NCBI GenBank assembly: GCA_002197995.1
Contig: NGZR01000004.1
Span: forward strand, 806,001-870,000
DNA from: Gaeumannomyces sp. JS-464
Lineage: Eukaryota > Ascomycota > Sordariomycetes > Magnaporthales > Magnaporthaceae
Length of the DNA stretch: 64,000 nucleotides
Reading direction: 5' to 3'
The notes below the pieces were generated by a model. It ran no database searches, was not told the DNA's origin, and was given only the letters and a program-made list of their open reading frames with translations. Made by a program: the position numbers and the translations under genes. Positions 11,744 through 22,076 of the stretch are shown here, piece after piece; positions within the stretch are counted from its first letter, which is position 1, and each line of letters opens with the position of its first letter.

Positions 11744-13438
11744 CTAGCGGTAGAAGACGTTCAGATCACCCTGCGGGAGGGGCAGATTTTTCAGCCTCTC
11801 CATGATCTCGGCGTCTGAGAGATTCTGCTCCGTGATGATCTGGTCGAAGCAGTGGCGACCGTCGGTGTACTGCTGCAGCGGGTCACCCGCGGCCCGAAGA
11901 CGGCGCCTCCGCCGCCGCCGACGCTGTCGGAATCGAACGGGCGGCCTGCCCAGTGGCCAGGGCGGCCAGGTACTGCTTGGAGACGGCGTACTTGTGGACG
12001 CGGTAGAGGTAGCCCTTGATGACGCCAAACTGGACGAGGCGGCGCACGTCGACGAAGCGGAGCACGTCGAAGCCGGCGTCCATGTGCACCTTGAGCCACT
12101 CCATGACGGTGCGGCCGGCGCAGAAGCTGGCCATGAGGCGGACGAGCAGGAAGTTGCTGACGCGCGGCGGCGTGCCCGGGTGCGAGTGGTGCTGGAAGTG
12201 GTGCAGCGGGCGGTGGGACCCGACAAAGGTCGCCGCCGCCGCCGCCGTCGTCGTCGTCGAGATGGCCGAGGACGAGGGGATGCGGGGCAGGCCGGACGGC
12301 GGGTTGAGCCCCGCGGCGCCGGCCTCGGCGGCGGCGGCCAGGCCGGCGGCGCCCGAGAGGACGGAGGACGACGAGCCCGGCGGGACGGCGGCGGTGGGGC
12401 CGGTGGCGGGCAGGACGCAGACGTAGGCGGCGCACTCGTCGACGACGCCGTCGAGGTTGGCGACGAAGTCGTGGATGGCCGGGCGGGGCGCGTAGCACGA
12501 GCCGAAGAGGAAGAGGTCGAGCAGCAGGACGGTGTCGTAGTAGAGCAGGTGGCGCAGCGCGACGCGCGTCAGCTCGAGCGAGACGTCGGCCAGGTAGGCG
12601 ATGCGGCGGACGTCGTTGACGCCGTCGATGTGGGCGATGACCTTGCGGAGCGTCAGGTCCCACGTGTCGTCGACGGCGTCGGCGAGCCGCATCTTGGCCA
12701 CGGGCACGTGCCAGCCCTTGACCTCGGGCGGGGTCGGTGGTGCGGGAAGAGCTTCATGTTGATGGTGTTTGCGTCGTCGACGGGGATCATGCACTCGCCG
12801 TAGTTGTTGAGGTCCTCCTTGACGATCTCGAGCAGGGCCTCGATGGGGCGGCGCGGCCCCTCGTCGGTGGCGGTGGCGGCGGCGGAAGAAGAGGTCGAGG
12901 TCGAGGAGCCGCCCGGCCCGTCGAGGCCGCTCAGGTACTCGTTCTGCTTCTCCATCTCGGCAAAGGTGACGGCGAGGCGGGCGGACGACGCGCTCGTACG
13001 GGAGCTGATCGGCGACCGACAGGCCGGCCTCGACGACGAGGCCAAAGTTGAAGATGAACTCGTTGCGGTCGTACTTTGGGTTCACGATGGAGACGGGGAA
13101 GCCGAGCACGCAGCACTTGCCCTCCGGGTCGTTGACCGTGATGTAGCGGTTGAAGAAGGCCTTGCGCGGGATGATGTACTCCTGCAGCACGTCAAAGTCG
13201 AACAGCGGCGGCTTGGACACCCCTTCGGCCGGCACGATGCAGCCCGATGGGCTCTGGGCCACGATCTTGGTGCCTGTGATGAGGGTCAGCGACCGTTGTT
13301 TGTGTTTCTGTCTGTCTCGAGAGCCATCTTCTGACAGCAGCCAGACTTCCGAGCCAAAGGGCTGTATATTCAGGCATATGTTATTGCATGCGCACCTTCT
13401 TGGGGCAGAAAGCGGGCGTAGAAGATGCCTTGTATCAT
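11744..13438 (-). CDS. NPR2: Nitrogen permease regulator 2 (SEACIT/GATOR1 subunit), three frameshifts
   Basis: NPR2 with NPR3 and IML1 inhibits TORC1 when amino acids are short. Exon 1 (13438-13396) encodes MIQGIFYARFLPQE, the family start; exon 2 starts at 13273 with TKIVAQSPSGCIVP. Conserved blocks follow in order: PLFDFDVLQEYIIPRKAFFNRY, NPKYDRNEFIFNFG, the FAEMEKQNEYL block, LLEIVKEDLNNYGECMIP, WDLTLRKVIAHIDGVNDVRRIAYLADV and the end QQYTDGRHCFDQII. They lie in two frames. The frame changes near 12979-12981 (one extra base in a C/G run), 12742-12744 (one missing) and 11886-11888 (one extra), giving 524 codons when corrected. The C-terminal third has long Ala/Ser/Thr low-complexity inserts. 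Either sequence errors or a damaged gene; see findings. Confidence 0.85.
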
Positions 13439-14184
13439 GGTGCTCCTTGTAATTCGGACCCAGGTGTGGTTTGAATATGTGCTGTCGCACGGCGCGGTTC
13501 GTCCTACGGCCCCGCCGGATGTCTCATGGCAGTCGCCGGCCTTGAACTCATGCAACTGATATTCGAGACATCAAATATGAAGGCTCCAGCGGCGGGTTGG
13601 CAGTTCGCGATCTCGACTGCAACGATGATTGTCTTTGTGTAATAAACCTGAAATCACGGAGGTGAATTGAGCTCATGTGGATTCCATCGACACTTCAGGC
13701 GAGCACGACTGACCCACATTTTTCAGCACCGTCATCACCCCAATTGATGTAATTGAACCTAAGCTCGTTCGATGCCCTTGAACTTGTCGTTGTCAACGGT
13801 ATGACGCGATATCCATAACGTCTATCTCCAAGCCCAAATAGAGAAAAAATATTCAATCCTAGAAAATGCCCCCTCTAACTGACTTATGCTAGAATTATCA
13901 GATAAGCACGGATTCCTGCGGTGATAGAGTTCATGCAGTCAGGATATCTACAGCAAAAGAGGACCCTAACCCTGCCCCTGAGCCTCAACGCGGCGGGCTG
14001 TTGGGCCACAGCGACATCGCCCACCACGTGGAATCGCAAAAGGACCCGAGCCACTTCAACTGAAAGTAGACGAACTAGTTAGACTTGCTGAACCTCTATC
14101 ACACAGAAGGGTTAGGTTGGTGTATCAACGCAAAAGCCGAGGGAGAGAGAGTGCCAATGTAAGCGAACCTTCCAATCCATCGCC
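13439..14184. other. Intergenic
   Basis: NPR2 5' flank and hydrolase 3' flank on the minus strand. AT-richer than neighbours, no coding content seen. Confidence 0.5.
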
Positions 14185-15470
14185 TCATCGCTGCCCTTCA
14201 ATCACACTCTGGAACCAGTCAAACACCACCTGATTTTGCAGCTTCAGCGCGGCCACGGCGCAGTGGTCCCCGGCCCCGTCCGCAGCACGGAAGGTGTGCA
14301 GCATCGCCCTGTCGCCAAGGGCATCCTTGAGCATCTTCGCCTGGTTCCCGCCAAAAAACCGCTCCTGCTCGGCCTGGCCCACAAACACGGGCATCTTGAT
14401 GCGGTCCGTGATGTTCCTGTCCGCGAGGCTGTAGGCCTCGGCCCCCTTGAAAAAGTCGTACAGGCTGCCGTTGGTGGCAAACGCCCACATGCCCTGCTCG
14501 ATACCCCATCGGGTATCAGTGGCGACGGACGCCGGGTTGGTGAAGCGGGGCAGCAGCGCGTCCACGGCCGCCTTGTCCCCGGCGTCCAGGAGCGCCTTGA
14601 CGCCGTCCGGCAGGGCGGCCCTGAGCCCCGCGCCAAAGTCGAACATGCCGTCGACGGCCATGACGGCCGCCAGGCGGTCCGGCTCAAAGGCAGCGGCGCG
14701 GGGCGCCAGGTACCCGCCGAAGCTGAGCCCGACGAGCCCGACGGCGGCGGGGTCGACGGCCTCCGCGTGCGCGGAGAGGAGGCTATCGAGCAGCGGCGTG
14801 ACGTGACGACGCGCTCCCAGTCGGGGATGAAGCCGAGGCCCTGGTGCCGGCGGACGCTGGGCTGACCCGGCCCCTCGTACGTCAGGACGTTGTAACCGCG
14901 CTCTAGAGCGGCGATGCCCATGAAATGGTACAGCTCCTCGTGGCTGCCGTCGAGGCCGTTACCGAGGATGAGTGTTGGCCGTTTCGCCGTCTTGTTGGAC
15001 ACGTTCTCTGGCCTTGGCTCGTACCAGAGGGTGGGAATGTCAAAGCCAGGCGCCTTGACGGTTTCGCGCACCGCTACGTGCGGCAGCAGGGCGATTGCCT
15101 GGTCGAACGCCTCGGTCTGGCTGGCCCACAGGGACATGATCCGCGGGTCCGACGCGTTGCCATGCAGGTAGAAGTCGGCGCCGCGGAAGTAGGTGGCGGC
15201 GGCAAAGAAGGCGGATCTCGCCGAGACCTTGGGTCCAGAGCCGCTGCCGACTATAGCCTTGGCGCGGTCGAGAACGGGGTTGGCCATGGAGCTGAAGGAG
15301 GATGAAAAGGACTCAAAACTTCCTGGGACTATTGCTTGGGCGGTTGTGAGAACCTCACCCACGCCGGCACCATCGTAAGCGCTTAGGCCAAGGAAGCGTA
15401 GGAGCTCGAAGTGGAAGGAACTGTCGGTGCTGAGCTGGAGCATTCCCGGCTGGGTCCCATTGTTGGCCAT
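14185..15470 (-). CDS. Alpha/beta hydrolase (dihydropseudooxynicotine hydrolase-like), frameshifted
   Basis: 426 residues if the frame is restored. Fold and motifs match the fungal alpha/beta hydrolase group related to 2,6-dihydropseudooxynicotine hydrolase and FrsA-like esterases: an N-terminal helical cap (residues 1-130), strand LILGNGLDGSHEEL with the oxyanion region, then GPGQPSVRRHQGLGFIPDWERVV. After a frame change comes the nucleophile elbow GLSFGGY (GxSxG), PVFVGQAEQERFF with the acidic region and GAGDHCA with the catalytic His. The frame change is at 14798-14807, where GTGAC is repeated in tandem; removing one copy restores DWERVVTPLLDSLL. As written the protein ends out of frame before the last catalytic residues are formed, so it is probably non-functional unless the repeat is an error. 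Substrate unknown. Confidence 0.8.
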
Positions 15471-16344
15471 GGTTGATGTCGGGGTTTCTGTCTGGCAGTC
15501 TATGGGTGTTTGGCGTCAAAGGGAGGTGGGTAGACGGAACAGAGGGTGCAGAGATGCTTCTACTCCACAGATGCGGTGTCTGTCGTTCATCTCATCAACT
15601 ACAGCGATTTCTAGACCTTTTATATATCCATACTTGCTCCTGCAAACCTATTGTGCCCAAGGCAGTCTACGCACGCTCACGGCCACGAGGTCCAACTGGG
15701 TGATCATGACGGAAGGCCTTGCGTCGATAACTCCTGCTCTCGCGTAAGCCACGCCTTTGCAAAACTGGGACAATACAGGCGCAAACAGCAGCAGGCTGAT
15801 TGCCTTGCAAGGCTGTATGTACGTCGACGCGTGAGCCGCATTGTAGCAGGTCCAATCATTTCCAAGCCGATTGCGAGCTCCAATCATTGGTTAAAGCGAT
15901 ACCGAGCAGAAGCGGGCTGCGTGGTTCCTCGATCGTGGCTTGGCTTCTGCGTGGCCAGGCGTTGGCGGCCCCATTTACACACCGTTACGTCCAGCCCCCA
16001 AGGACTGCTTATTTTGACATCCCGATTGTACAGGGAAAACTAGGCGCTGGCCGACTTATCAGAAAAGAAGGGAGACAGATTATCCCGTGCTGACCATGAT
16101 GTTCGAGTGCTGCTACAAAGCGCCGAAGTGCCTGGTGTTCTTGACGATGATGTTAGTCGTGTGGCCCAATTGAGGCAGCCGGAAATATCGAAGAGAGGGC
16201 GAGCTTAGTCCCGAGCTGGAGTAAAACCGCACCTTCTTATCATCCCTTTCTCTTTTTTCCCTTTTCCCTTCCCCCATCGCCTTACTCTCATCCCTTGACG
16301 TATTTCCATAATACCTCGGCGCATCTGCCCATCTGCCCCGAGGT

Positions 16345-16374
16345 GTCATCCGAACATCATCCGAACATCATCCG
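16345..16374. repeat. Threefold short direct repeat
   Basis: The unit CATCATCCGAA occurs in tandem with a partial third copy upstream of the tannase-family gene. Minor repeat, no evident role. Confidence 0.6.
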
Positions 16375-16721
16375 GGTGGATGTATTTCTCCTCATCAACC
16401 CCATATTCGGTCCTTTCCAGAAATCCCGCCGTGCTCGACCCCACGGGGACCCCTCACGATCCAGCTTCGTTGGTGCGGTCATGTGGTTGACGTATGGCGG
16501 GGAATCCGAAGAGAGCCCAAACAAGTATCCGGTTTGCAGATCCTCCTTACCGTTCTCCCGTCACGACAGCTGCGCTGCAACAATGTTGCCCTCGCCCTGG
16601 CTCGGCCTGGACGCCGTTTTGAGCGTGGAGAGCATACTACCGGCAATTTTGGAGCCCGAGCCCTGATTGTCCGAAGAGCTGCCGTCTCGCTCCAAGTTCC
16701 AGATGTCTGATTCGCGATGCC

Positions 16722-16727
16722 TATATA
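16722..16727 (+). promoter_or_regulatory. TATA-like box of the tannase/feruloyl esterase gene
   Basis: TATATA about 105 bases upstream of the start codon at 16831, in a suitable position and orientation for the core promoter of this single-exon secreted enzyme gene. Based on motif and spacing only. Confidence 0.45.
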
Positions 16728-16830
16728 TCCCCCTTGTGTCTGTCCTCCGATGAATTGTAAGGAATCTACCTGGTGACAGCCTCCGTTTTCTTAACGAATC
16801 GCCCCTCTATGCTGCGGCGGTAGACACAGG

Positions 16831-18516
16831 ATGCCTTCTTCAGGGGCCCTAATTCTACTGGCTACCACTGCCTTCGGGCTGGTTGAGGCAGAAAGCCGCT
16901 CAAGGTGTGAGGCGTTCGGTGAGACATTGTCGATTCCAAACGTCTCCTTCGTGTCCAGTGCGCACTATAGCAACGGTGGCAACATCACTCTTGATGGCAT
17001 AGTTCAAAGCTGTGCCTGGGGTGGCGGCTTCGAGATCCGATGGACCGAGGCTACCAGCGACCTCTGCCGAGTTGTCGTCAACGTCACCACCTCACCCACT
17101 AGCGAGGTGCTGCTCGAAGCCTGGCTCCCCGATACCTGGACAGGCCGATTCCTGGCGACTGGTACCGGTGGTCTGGGCGGCTGTGTTGATTATTACGCCT
17201 TGCAGAACGGCGTCAGTACCGGTTTCGCCACGCTGGGGACCAATGCTGGCCATAATGGAACAACAGGGTTCGACTTTTTCTTAAACCAGCCCGAGACTAT
17301 CAACGACTTTGGCTACCGCGCTATCCACATCGAGGCTGAGGTTGGAAAAGAGCTGTTGGCGCAGTATTATGGCAATGCGCCTCGGCACAGCTATTACGCC
17401 GGCTGCAGTACTGGCGGTCGCCAGGGGTTTATGAGCGCCCTCATGTACCCGTCAGACTTCGACGGTGTTGTTACTGGCGCTGCTGCGGTCAGCTGGCTCA
17501 ACATCGTCGCGTCCAAGGCCGTGCTCGCCCAGCGGCTTGGATGGCCGGACCTGAACGACCCGCGCTACATCCCGCCATCCTCTTGGCGTGCCATCGAGGC
17601 GGCCATAACCAAGCACCTGGATCCTCTGGATGGAGTGACCGACGGAGTTATCGACAACCCCCACGCTCACGTCTTCGACTTTTCCCTTCTCCGCTGCGGC
17701 CCAGCCAGCCTCCTCGACCAGGCCACCTGCCTGACGGACGCACAAGCAGCCGCCATCGCGCACGTCTACGAGCCCGTCACCTCGCCCGCCTCCGGGCTTG
17801 AGGTCCTCCCCGGCTTCGACCTGGGCGCCAGAACCAGCGTCTTTTCGGCCAACCAAAACCCGCCCGGCGTTGCAAACCTAACGTACCGGGTGCTCGACGA
17901 CTATTGGCGCGGTGCCGTTTACAACACGTCGGCCTGGGACTCGCGCGACTTCAACCTGACGCAGATGGACTTTGCCGTCGCCACGAACCCGGGCAAGGTC
18001 AACTTTGGCGGTGGCCCCTACGAGGGCAGCCACGACCTGTCGGCGTACAAAGCGCGCGGCGGCAAATTGCTCGCATACCATGGGCGCATGGACGAAACGG
18101 TTACGAGCGCTATCACCACGCGCACGTTCGACGGCGTCGCCAACGCCACGGGCTCCTCGGCCGAGGACATGCTGGGCTTTTACCGGCTGTTTGCCATCCC
18201 TGGCCACGGCCACTGCACTGGCGGCACTGGCGCTTGGGCCATGGGTCAGCCGACGGCGCGGGCGAGCTACGTCAACTTTGCCGGCTCGGGCAGGTTCGCG
18301 GACGCCGAGCACAGCATCCTAATGGCCATGGTGCGCTGGGTCGAGGACGGCGTGGCGCCCGAGTGGCTGGTAGGGACCAAGTTTGCGGGAAACGACCTGG
18401 TCAAGGGAGAGGTGCTGGCGCAGAGGCACTGCCCTTGGCCGGCCCTTTCGAGGTGGGACGGGGTTAGGGACAGCAAGGAGGCGGCGAGCTGGCGGTGCGA
18501 GATGCCAGATCAGTGA
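16831..18516 (+). CDS. Secreted tannase/feruloyl esterase family hydrolase
   Basis: 561 residues, single exon. Secreted enzyme that releases hydroxycinnamic or gallic acids from plant cell-wall esters. Residues 1-20 form a signal peptide. The family's paired-cysteine catalytic arrangement is complete: Cys192-Ser193 in GCSTGGRQG, Asp421 in HGRMDETV and His461-Cys462 in GHGHCTGG. A calcium site is visible around residues 263-276 (LDPLDGVTDGVIDNP). Several N-x-S/T sites are present. Length and motif order fit fungal feruloyl esterase B/tannase; which ester it prefers cannot be told from motifs. Enzymes of this group release phenolic acids, so it sits naturally in a genome with a quinate cluster, but no shared control is evident. 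Confidence 0.93.
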   Translation: MPSSGALILLATTAFGLVEAESRSRCEAFGETLSIPNVSFVSSAHYSNGGNITLDGIVQSCAWGGGFEIRWTEATSDLCRVVVNVTTSPTSEVLLEAWLPDTWTGRFLATGTGGLGGCVDYYALQNGVSTGFATLGTNAGHNGTTGFDFFLNQPETINDFGYRAIHIEAEVGKELLAQYYGNAPRHSYYAGCSTGGRQGFMSALMYPSDFDGVVTGAAAVSWLNIVASKAVLAQRLGWPDLNDPRYIPPSSWRAIEAAITKHLDPLDGVTDGVIDNPHAHVFDFSLLRCGPASLLDQATCLTDAQAAAIAHVYEPVTSPASGLEVLPGFDLGARTSVFSANQNPPGVANLTYRVLDDYWRGAVYNTSAWDSRDFNLTQMDFAVATNPGKVNFGGGPYEGSHDLSAYKARGGKLLAYHGRMDETVTSAITTRTFDGVANATGSSAEDMLGFYRLFAIPGHGHCTGGTGAWAMGQPTARASYVNFAGSGRFADAEHSILMAMVRWVEDGVAPEWLVGTKFAGNDLVKGEVLAQRHCPWPALSRWDGVRDSKEAASWRCEMPDQ

Positions 18517-19319
18517 CTGCCTTGTCCCAAGTAGCACGCGGTGGAAGCAAGATAGGTTGTCTTTGTCCGCCTGGGGACTTTCAGCCAGCGGCGCAAAGCT
18601 ACATCGGGATAAGAATTTCAGGATTCATTGTCTTTACCGTCTCCCATCCCTTTCTCGATAATGCCGCCATTATATCCGGGGCAACGCTGACCGATGTTGC
18701 AGGCCGTCTTAATTATTGGCATTAATGCATACAAGAGAGGCAGATACACTACAATGGGGCCTTTAGAGAAGGCTCTAGACCCACGCGACCACTTCTCGGC
18801 TGCCTGCCTCTTCGTCCCCGTCGCGCGTCCTAGTCTGTGTGTGTAGATATGATGAATGGCAGCCCGTCTGCTACTGCTCGCCCATCCTGACATATCCAGC
18901 CGCCCGGGGGGTGAAGTTCACGTCCATGGATATCATCGAGACCGTGCGGGTACCTCGCCCATCTCACGTATCGATCGAGCCCAGGTCATCCGGTAGGGTA
19001 TCCTGGAGTTCAAACAGATGATAAACTTTCCGAATTCTACGCAAACGTGTAAACAGTTGCTGTTTTATCCGCTAGGAACCATATAAAAGAAGCAAGTTAT
19101 TCGCGGGGCTCCTTGTGCGTTTTTTTGCCGCGAAAATTTCTACGTCTCGTTATCACCCATCTCTACCCCCTTCTCTACAGCCCCTTCGGATCGTACCAAG
19201 GAACTGATGAAAGCAACGACATCGTAAAGAGTGTATTGCTTGTCTACTGATATTTTGTGAGCACACCATTGTACTTTTGCATGTTGTGCTTTTGCACATT
19301 GCACTTTTTGCATATGTAC

Positions 19320-19545
19320 TTTTGCATGCCGCCGGCTTTGCCATCCGTGTAACTGAGTCTGGAAGGACTGAAGCGAAGTCTTACCCTCCTTTCCAAGCCG
19401 TATAATCACAATCATTGTACTTTGCATGCCGCCGGCTTTGCCAAGCCGTGTAACTGAATCTGGCAGGACTGAGCGAAAGGTCTTACCCTCCTTTCCAAGC
19501 CGTTAATCGAGTCGGACAGAATGAAGCCGAGTGTCTTTACCCTCC
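19320..19545. repeat. Imperfect tandem repeat, unit about 100 bases
   Basis: The block beginning GCATGCCGCCGGCTTTGCCA at 19324 recurs at 19424, exactly 100 bases later. The rest of the unit (GTGTAACTGA..TCTGG, AGGACTGA, GCGAA, TTACCCTCCTTTCCAAGCCG) also repeats with small indels. A third, degraded half-unit follows (GGACAGAATGAAGC, TTTACCCTCCTTT at about 19512-19545). No transposase or terminal inverted repeat was seen. Confidence 0.8.
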
Positions 19546-19920
19546 TTTCAGTAGATGCCAGATGGCCGGGCTACAGCAGGGTGGATATGGCTTGGAGTGA
19601 AGAAACCGGCTCGCCAATGCATGAATCGATGATGATGGCGAGATCGTGCCCGGCGGCTCTGTCCCGCCTGATGGCCTTACCGACTACAGCCGTCAGGGGC
19701 GGAGCCAAGATCAAGCCGGCCGCCAGATTATGCCCAGACAGACGATGCATAGATCCCATGCTAGATATGCTGGTCGTGTCAGCCTGCGGGGAAATATTGA
19801 CTGATGCGACATCGCTTCCAATATATCAAGAACACCGGTAGAGGGTGCCCACCCAAACCACATGACGAAGGCCGGCCGCTTCGAATACCACGCAGGTAGG
19901 CTCGCCCCTGAAATCTTGTC

Positions 19921-19926
19921 TATAAA
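19921..19926 (+). promoter_or_regulatory. TATA-like box of the cysteine-rich secreted protein gene
   Basis: TATAAA about 168 bases upstream of the ATG at 20094, followed by a C/T-rich leader typical of strongly expressed fungal genes. Motif and spacing only. Confidence 0.4.
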
Positions 19927-20093
19927 GGCTGGGCATCGTCCCTCCGTCTGGAGCTGATATTCCCTCGAACAGACAGAGCTCAGAGTCAAGTCTCCCATCG
20001 CTTCAACCCTCTTCAAGTCTCCCTTACTACCGTTCCTTGACAACAAAAGCACACCCAGCCTCTCCAGCTAGATATCGCCGCCCCTCAACCAAC

Positions 20094-20741
20094 ATGCGTC
20101 TGTCAAGCGTCGCCCTCATCTTCGGTCTCGCCGGCCTCTCCGCCGCCGACGCCGTCGAGAAGTTCACTACGCCCGCCACCGCCAACGGAGGGTTTACCAT
20201 CCCCGAGAACATCACCTCTGGCGTCTACACCGTCACCATCGGCGAGGACGGCGTGGCCACGCACACGCGCATCGATGAGTCCAGCCTCGCCCCGGCTCCG
20301 TCGGCCGAAGCTCGCTCGGCCGCCCCGCCCTCCGAGCCCGAGGCGCGCGTGCGCGCTCGCGGCGTCCTCTCCAAGCGCGGCTGGGAGTACGATTGCGGCC
20401 AGGGCCTTACCATGCCCCGCGGCCCGACCGACGAGGCAGTGGCCGACCTGCGCCAGATCTGCGGCAAAGGGCAACTGACCGGCAGGGGCCACGCGACCTA
20501 CTCGGTCAGGGAGTGGGCTGGCCAGGGCCGCATCGCCGCCTTCTTCTGCGTCTTCGCAGGTCCGGACCGAAACTGCTACGACGATGAAGCCCGCTGGGCT
20601 TACGAGTCGATTACACGAGTTTGCGGTTGGTATAAGGAGGGCTGGACCGATTGGTGGTCCGGCAAAACCAAGGAGTACTCGTACGGGTACCACAACGTCG
20701 GTGCCAACAATGCGTTTTGCTCACAGCCTCACAACGGGTGA
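20094..20741 (+). CDS. Small secreted six-cysteine protein with Kex2-type propeptide
   Basis: 215 residues, single exon, family not recognised. Residues 1-18 form a clear signal peptide ending at ADA. A propeptide-like segment follows, containing GGFTIPENITSGVYTVTIGE, a pattern I associate with pro-regions of fungal secreted proteins, then an Ala/Pro/Glu-rich linker. A dibasic site (LSKR, about residues 99-102) precedes the mature part beginning GWEYDCGQG. The mature domain of about 113 residues has exactly six cysteines (DCGQ, QICGK, FFCVF, RNCYD, RVCGW, AFCSQ), enough for three disulfides, and many aromatic residues. Most likely an effector, antimicrobial or killer-like protein released after Kex2 cleavage; the function is inference. 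ATG 20094 is chosen because it starts the signal peptide. Confidence 0.8.
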   Translation: MRLSSVALIFGLAGLSAADAVEKFTTPATANGGFTIPENITSGVYTVTIGEDGVATHTRIDESSLAPAPSAEARSAAPPSEPEARVRARGVLSKRGWEYDCGQGLTMPRGPTDEAVADLRQICGKGQLTGRGHATYSVREWAGQGRIAAFFCVFAGPDRNCYDDEARWAYESITRVCGWYKEGWTDWWSGKTKEYSYGYHNVGANNAFCSQPHNG

Positions 20742-22076
20742 TTTCCTGGCTCGGAGTGGAGGCGGCAAACCTAGCAGGAGGGGGAGCATCCAAAGGCTTA
20801 GCAAATGAGATGGGTCCTGATGAGTCGCATTGCAAAGGCTCAATTATCGCTCTACGTCGTTCTCTGCGCGTCCACTTTTTTCTTCGCCTCCATATTTTTA
20901 TCACCTTAGGAGCAACCGCAGGTGCATTAGCCAGCAAGCCTCGGGGAGGATGTTGTGTACACCGCCCAGGGATCATAAAGGTTATTTTACCCGCAACCCA
21001 TCCAATCCATTTCGAAACGTGCACACATTTTTTTTTTTTTTGGCTCGCACTGCCAGCCCAAATGGATGTACTGCGTCCGAACTCGCTCGTCGTGCAGGCC
21101 GGCGCGTCTGCGGCTCGAACTTGAATTCATCTGGACTTTGCGTTTGCCGTTGACGTTTGGTGTTTCCAAACTGGCGGGCCGTGGCATCGAGCTGCACTTC
21201 CAAAACCCGCCGAACCGGCACTTGAAGGGCTGAGGCGATACGCTGGTAGTCCTCGGCGCAGTCTTAGTGCTAGTGTCTATACATATGGTGTATCCTCGAT
21301 GCTGGCTGGGTCACCGTATCTTTAGCTATAATTACCCGAGCTGGGGGTGGCCATCCATATTCTGTATCTTAACGCCAACAAGGCCCCCAACACCGCCGCG
21401 TCTCTGTTCATCGTAGATCCACAAGCTACGGCGTTCACAGGTGACGGGAGAGGAGAATAGGAAGCAGCCAGCCATATAGATGGGAGGCCTCATCACCTCG
21501 CCCGCTTCCTCATCCCCTATGGCTAGGTGGTACCATTTACACCGCGATCCGCTAAGATCACAGTAGAAACAATAAAAACCTGTAGTTATGCAGTGATAGC
21601 GAGGTGAGGCCTGTTTAATATTTCCGCTTTGGGGCTTTGTACTGCAGCCATGCTGCTGAACATCTTGCATAAGCCCAAGCTGCCGCTTTTGCCTTTTTAA
21701 GCCTTCTTGCTTCGCCGACGGAACAAATGTCTGTCTGGCATCTTTTCGCTCTTTGTCCCGTTCCACGGCCCGAAAGACGGGCGAGAGGCCGCTGCATTCA
21801 TGGCGTTAAGTGCCTGTTTGAAGGAGAAGCAATCTATATGTCATAAAATTCACCAGCTTGGGACTCGTTTCTTTCTTCTCTTGCTTGGATCTGCTAGGTG
21901 AAGATTCCAGTGCCCCGTTACATCAATGTTGCCATTTTGTCCCCATCTGTCCTTCCCGGCGCTTTGGCAGACAATGGCGTCATAAAGCCGAAAACATATC
22001 GTCCCAACATGTTCGGAGCCCGACCACACGTGTGCATGTTTATTACATCGACGTGCTTAGAAGCCGTGCATATAAA
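20742..22076. other. Intergenic, convergent 3' ends
   Basis: 1.3 kb between convergent genes. Contains a T-run at about 21029-21041. No supported coding sequence. Confidence 0.5.

Larger units (their letters stand above)
15471..16830. other. Intergenic between divergent hydrolase and esterase genes
   Basis: Divergent promoter region of about 1.36 kb. It holds a threefold 11-base direct repeat at about 16345-16374 and a TATATA element at 16722-16727, roughly 105 bases before the esterase ATG. No supported gene. Confidence 0.5.
18517..20093. other. Intergenic with tandem repeats
   Basis: About 1.6 kb without a supported gene. Contains a TTTTGCA-rich short repeat stretch (19265-19330), a roughly 100-base tandem repeat (19320-19545) and the promoter of the small secreted protein gene. 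The minus-strand open frame across the repeats is repeat-encoded and is not called. Confidence 0.5.

Noticed and set aside
11802..12803. 333-codon plus-strand open frame
   Set aside because: Antisense shadow of NPR2 in very GC-rich sequence; Arg/Gly/Asp-rich with no motif.
19140..19427. 95-codon minus-strand frame rich in Lys/Ala/Gln repeats
   Set aside because: Its repetitive protein is explained by the TTTTGCA and 100-base DNA repeats rather than selection for a protein.
21029..21041. T-run considered as a transposon poly(A) tail on the minus strand
   Set aside because: No retroelement coding sequence or target-site duplication is visible nearby.
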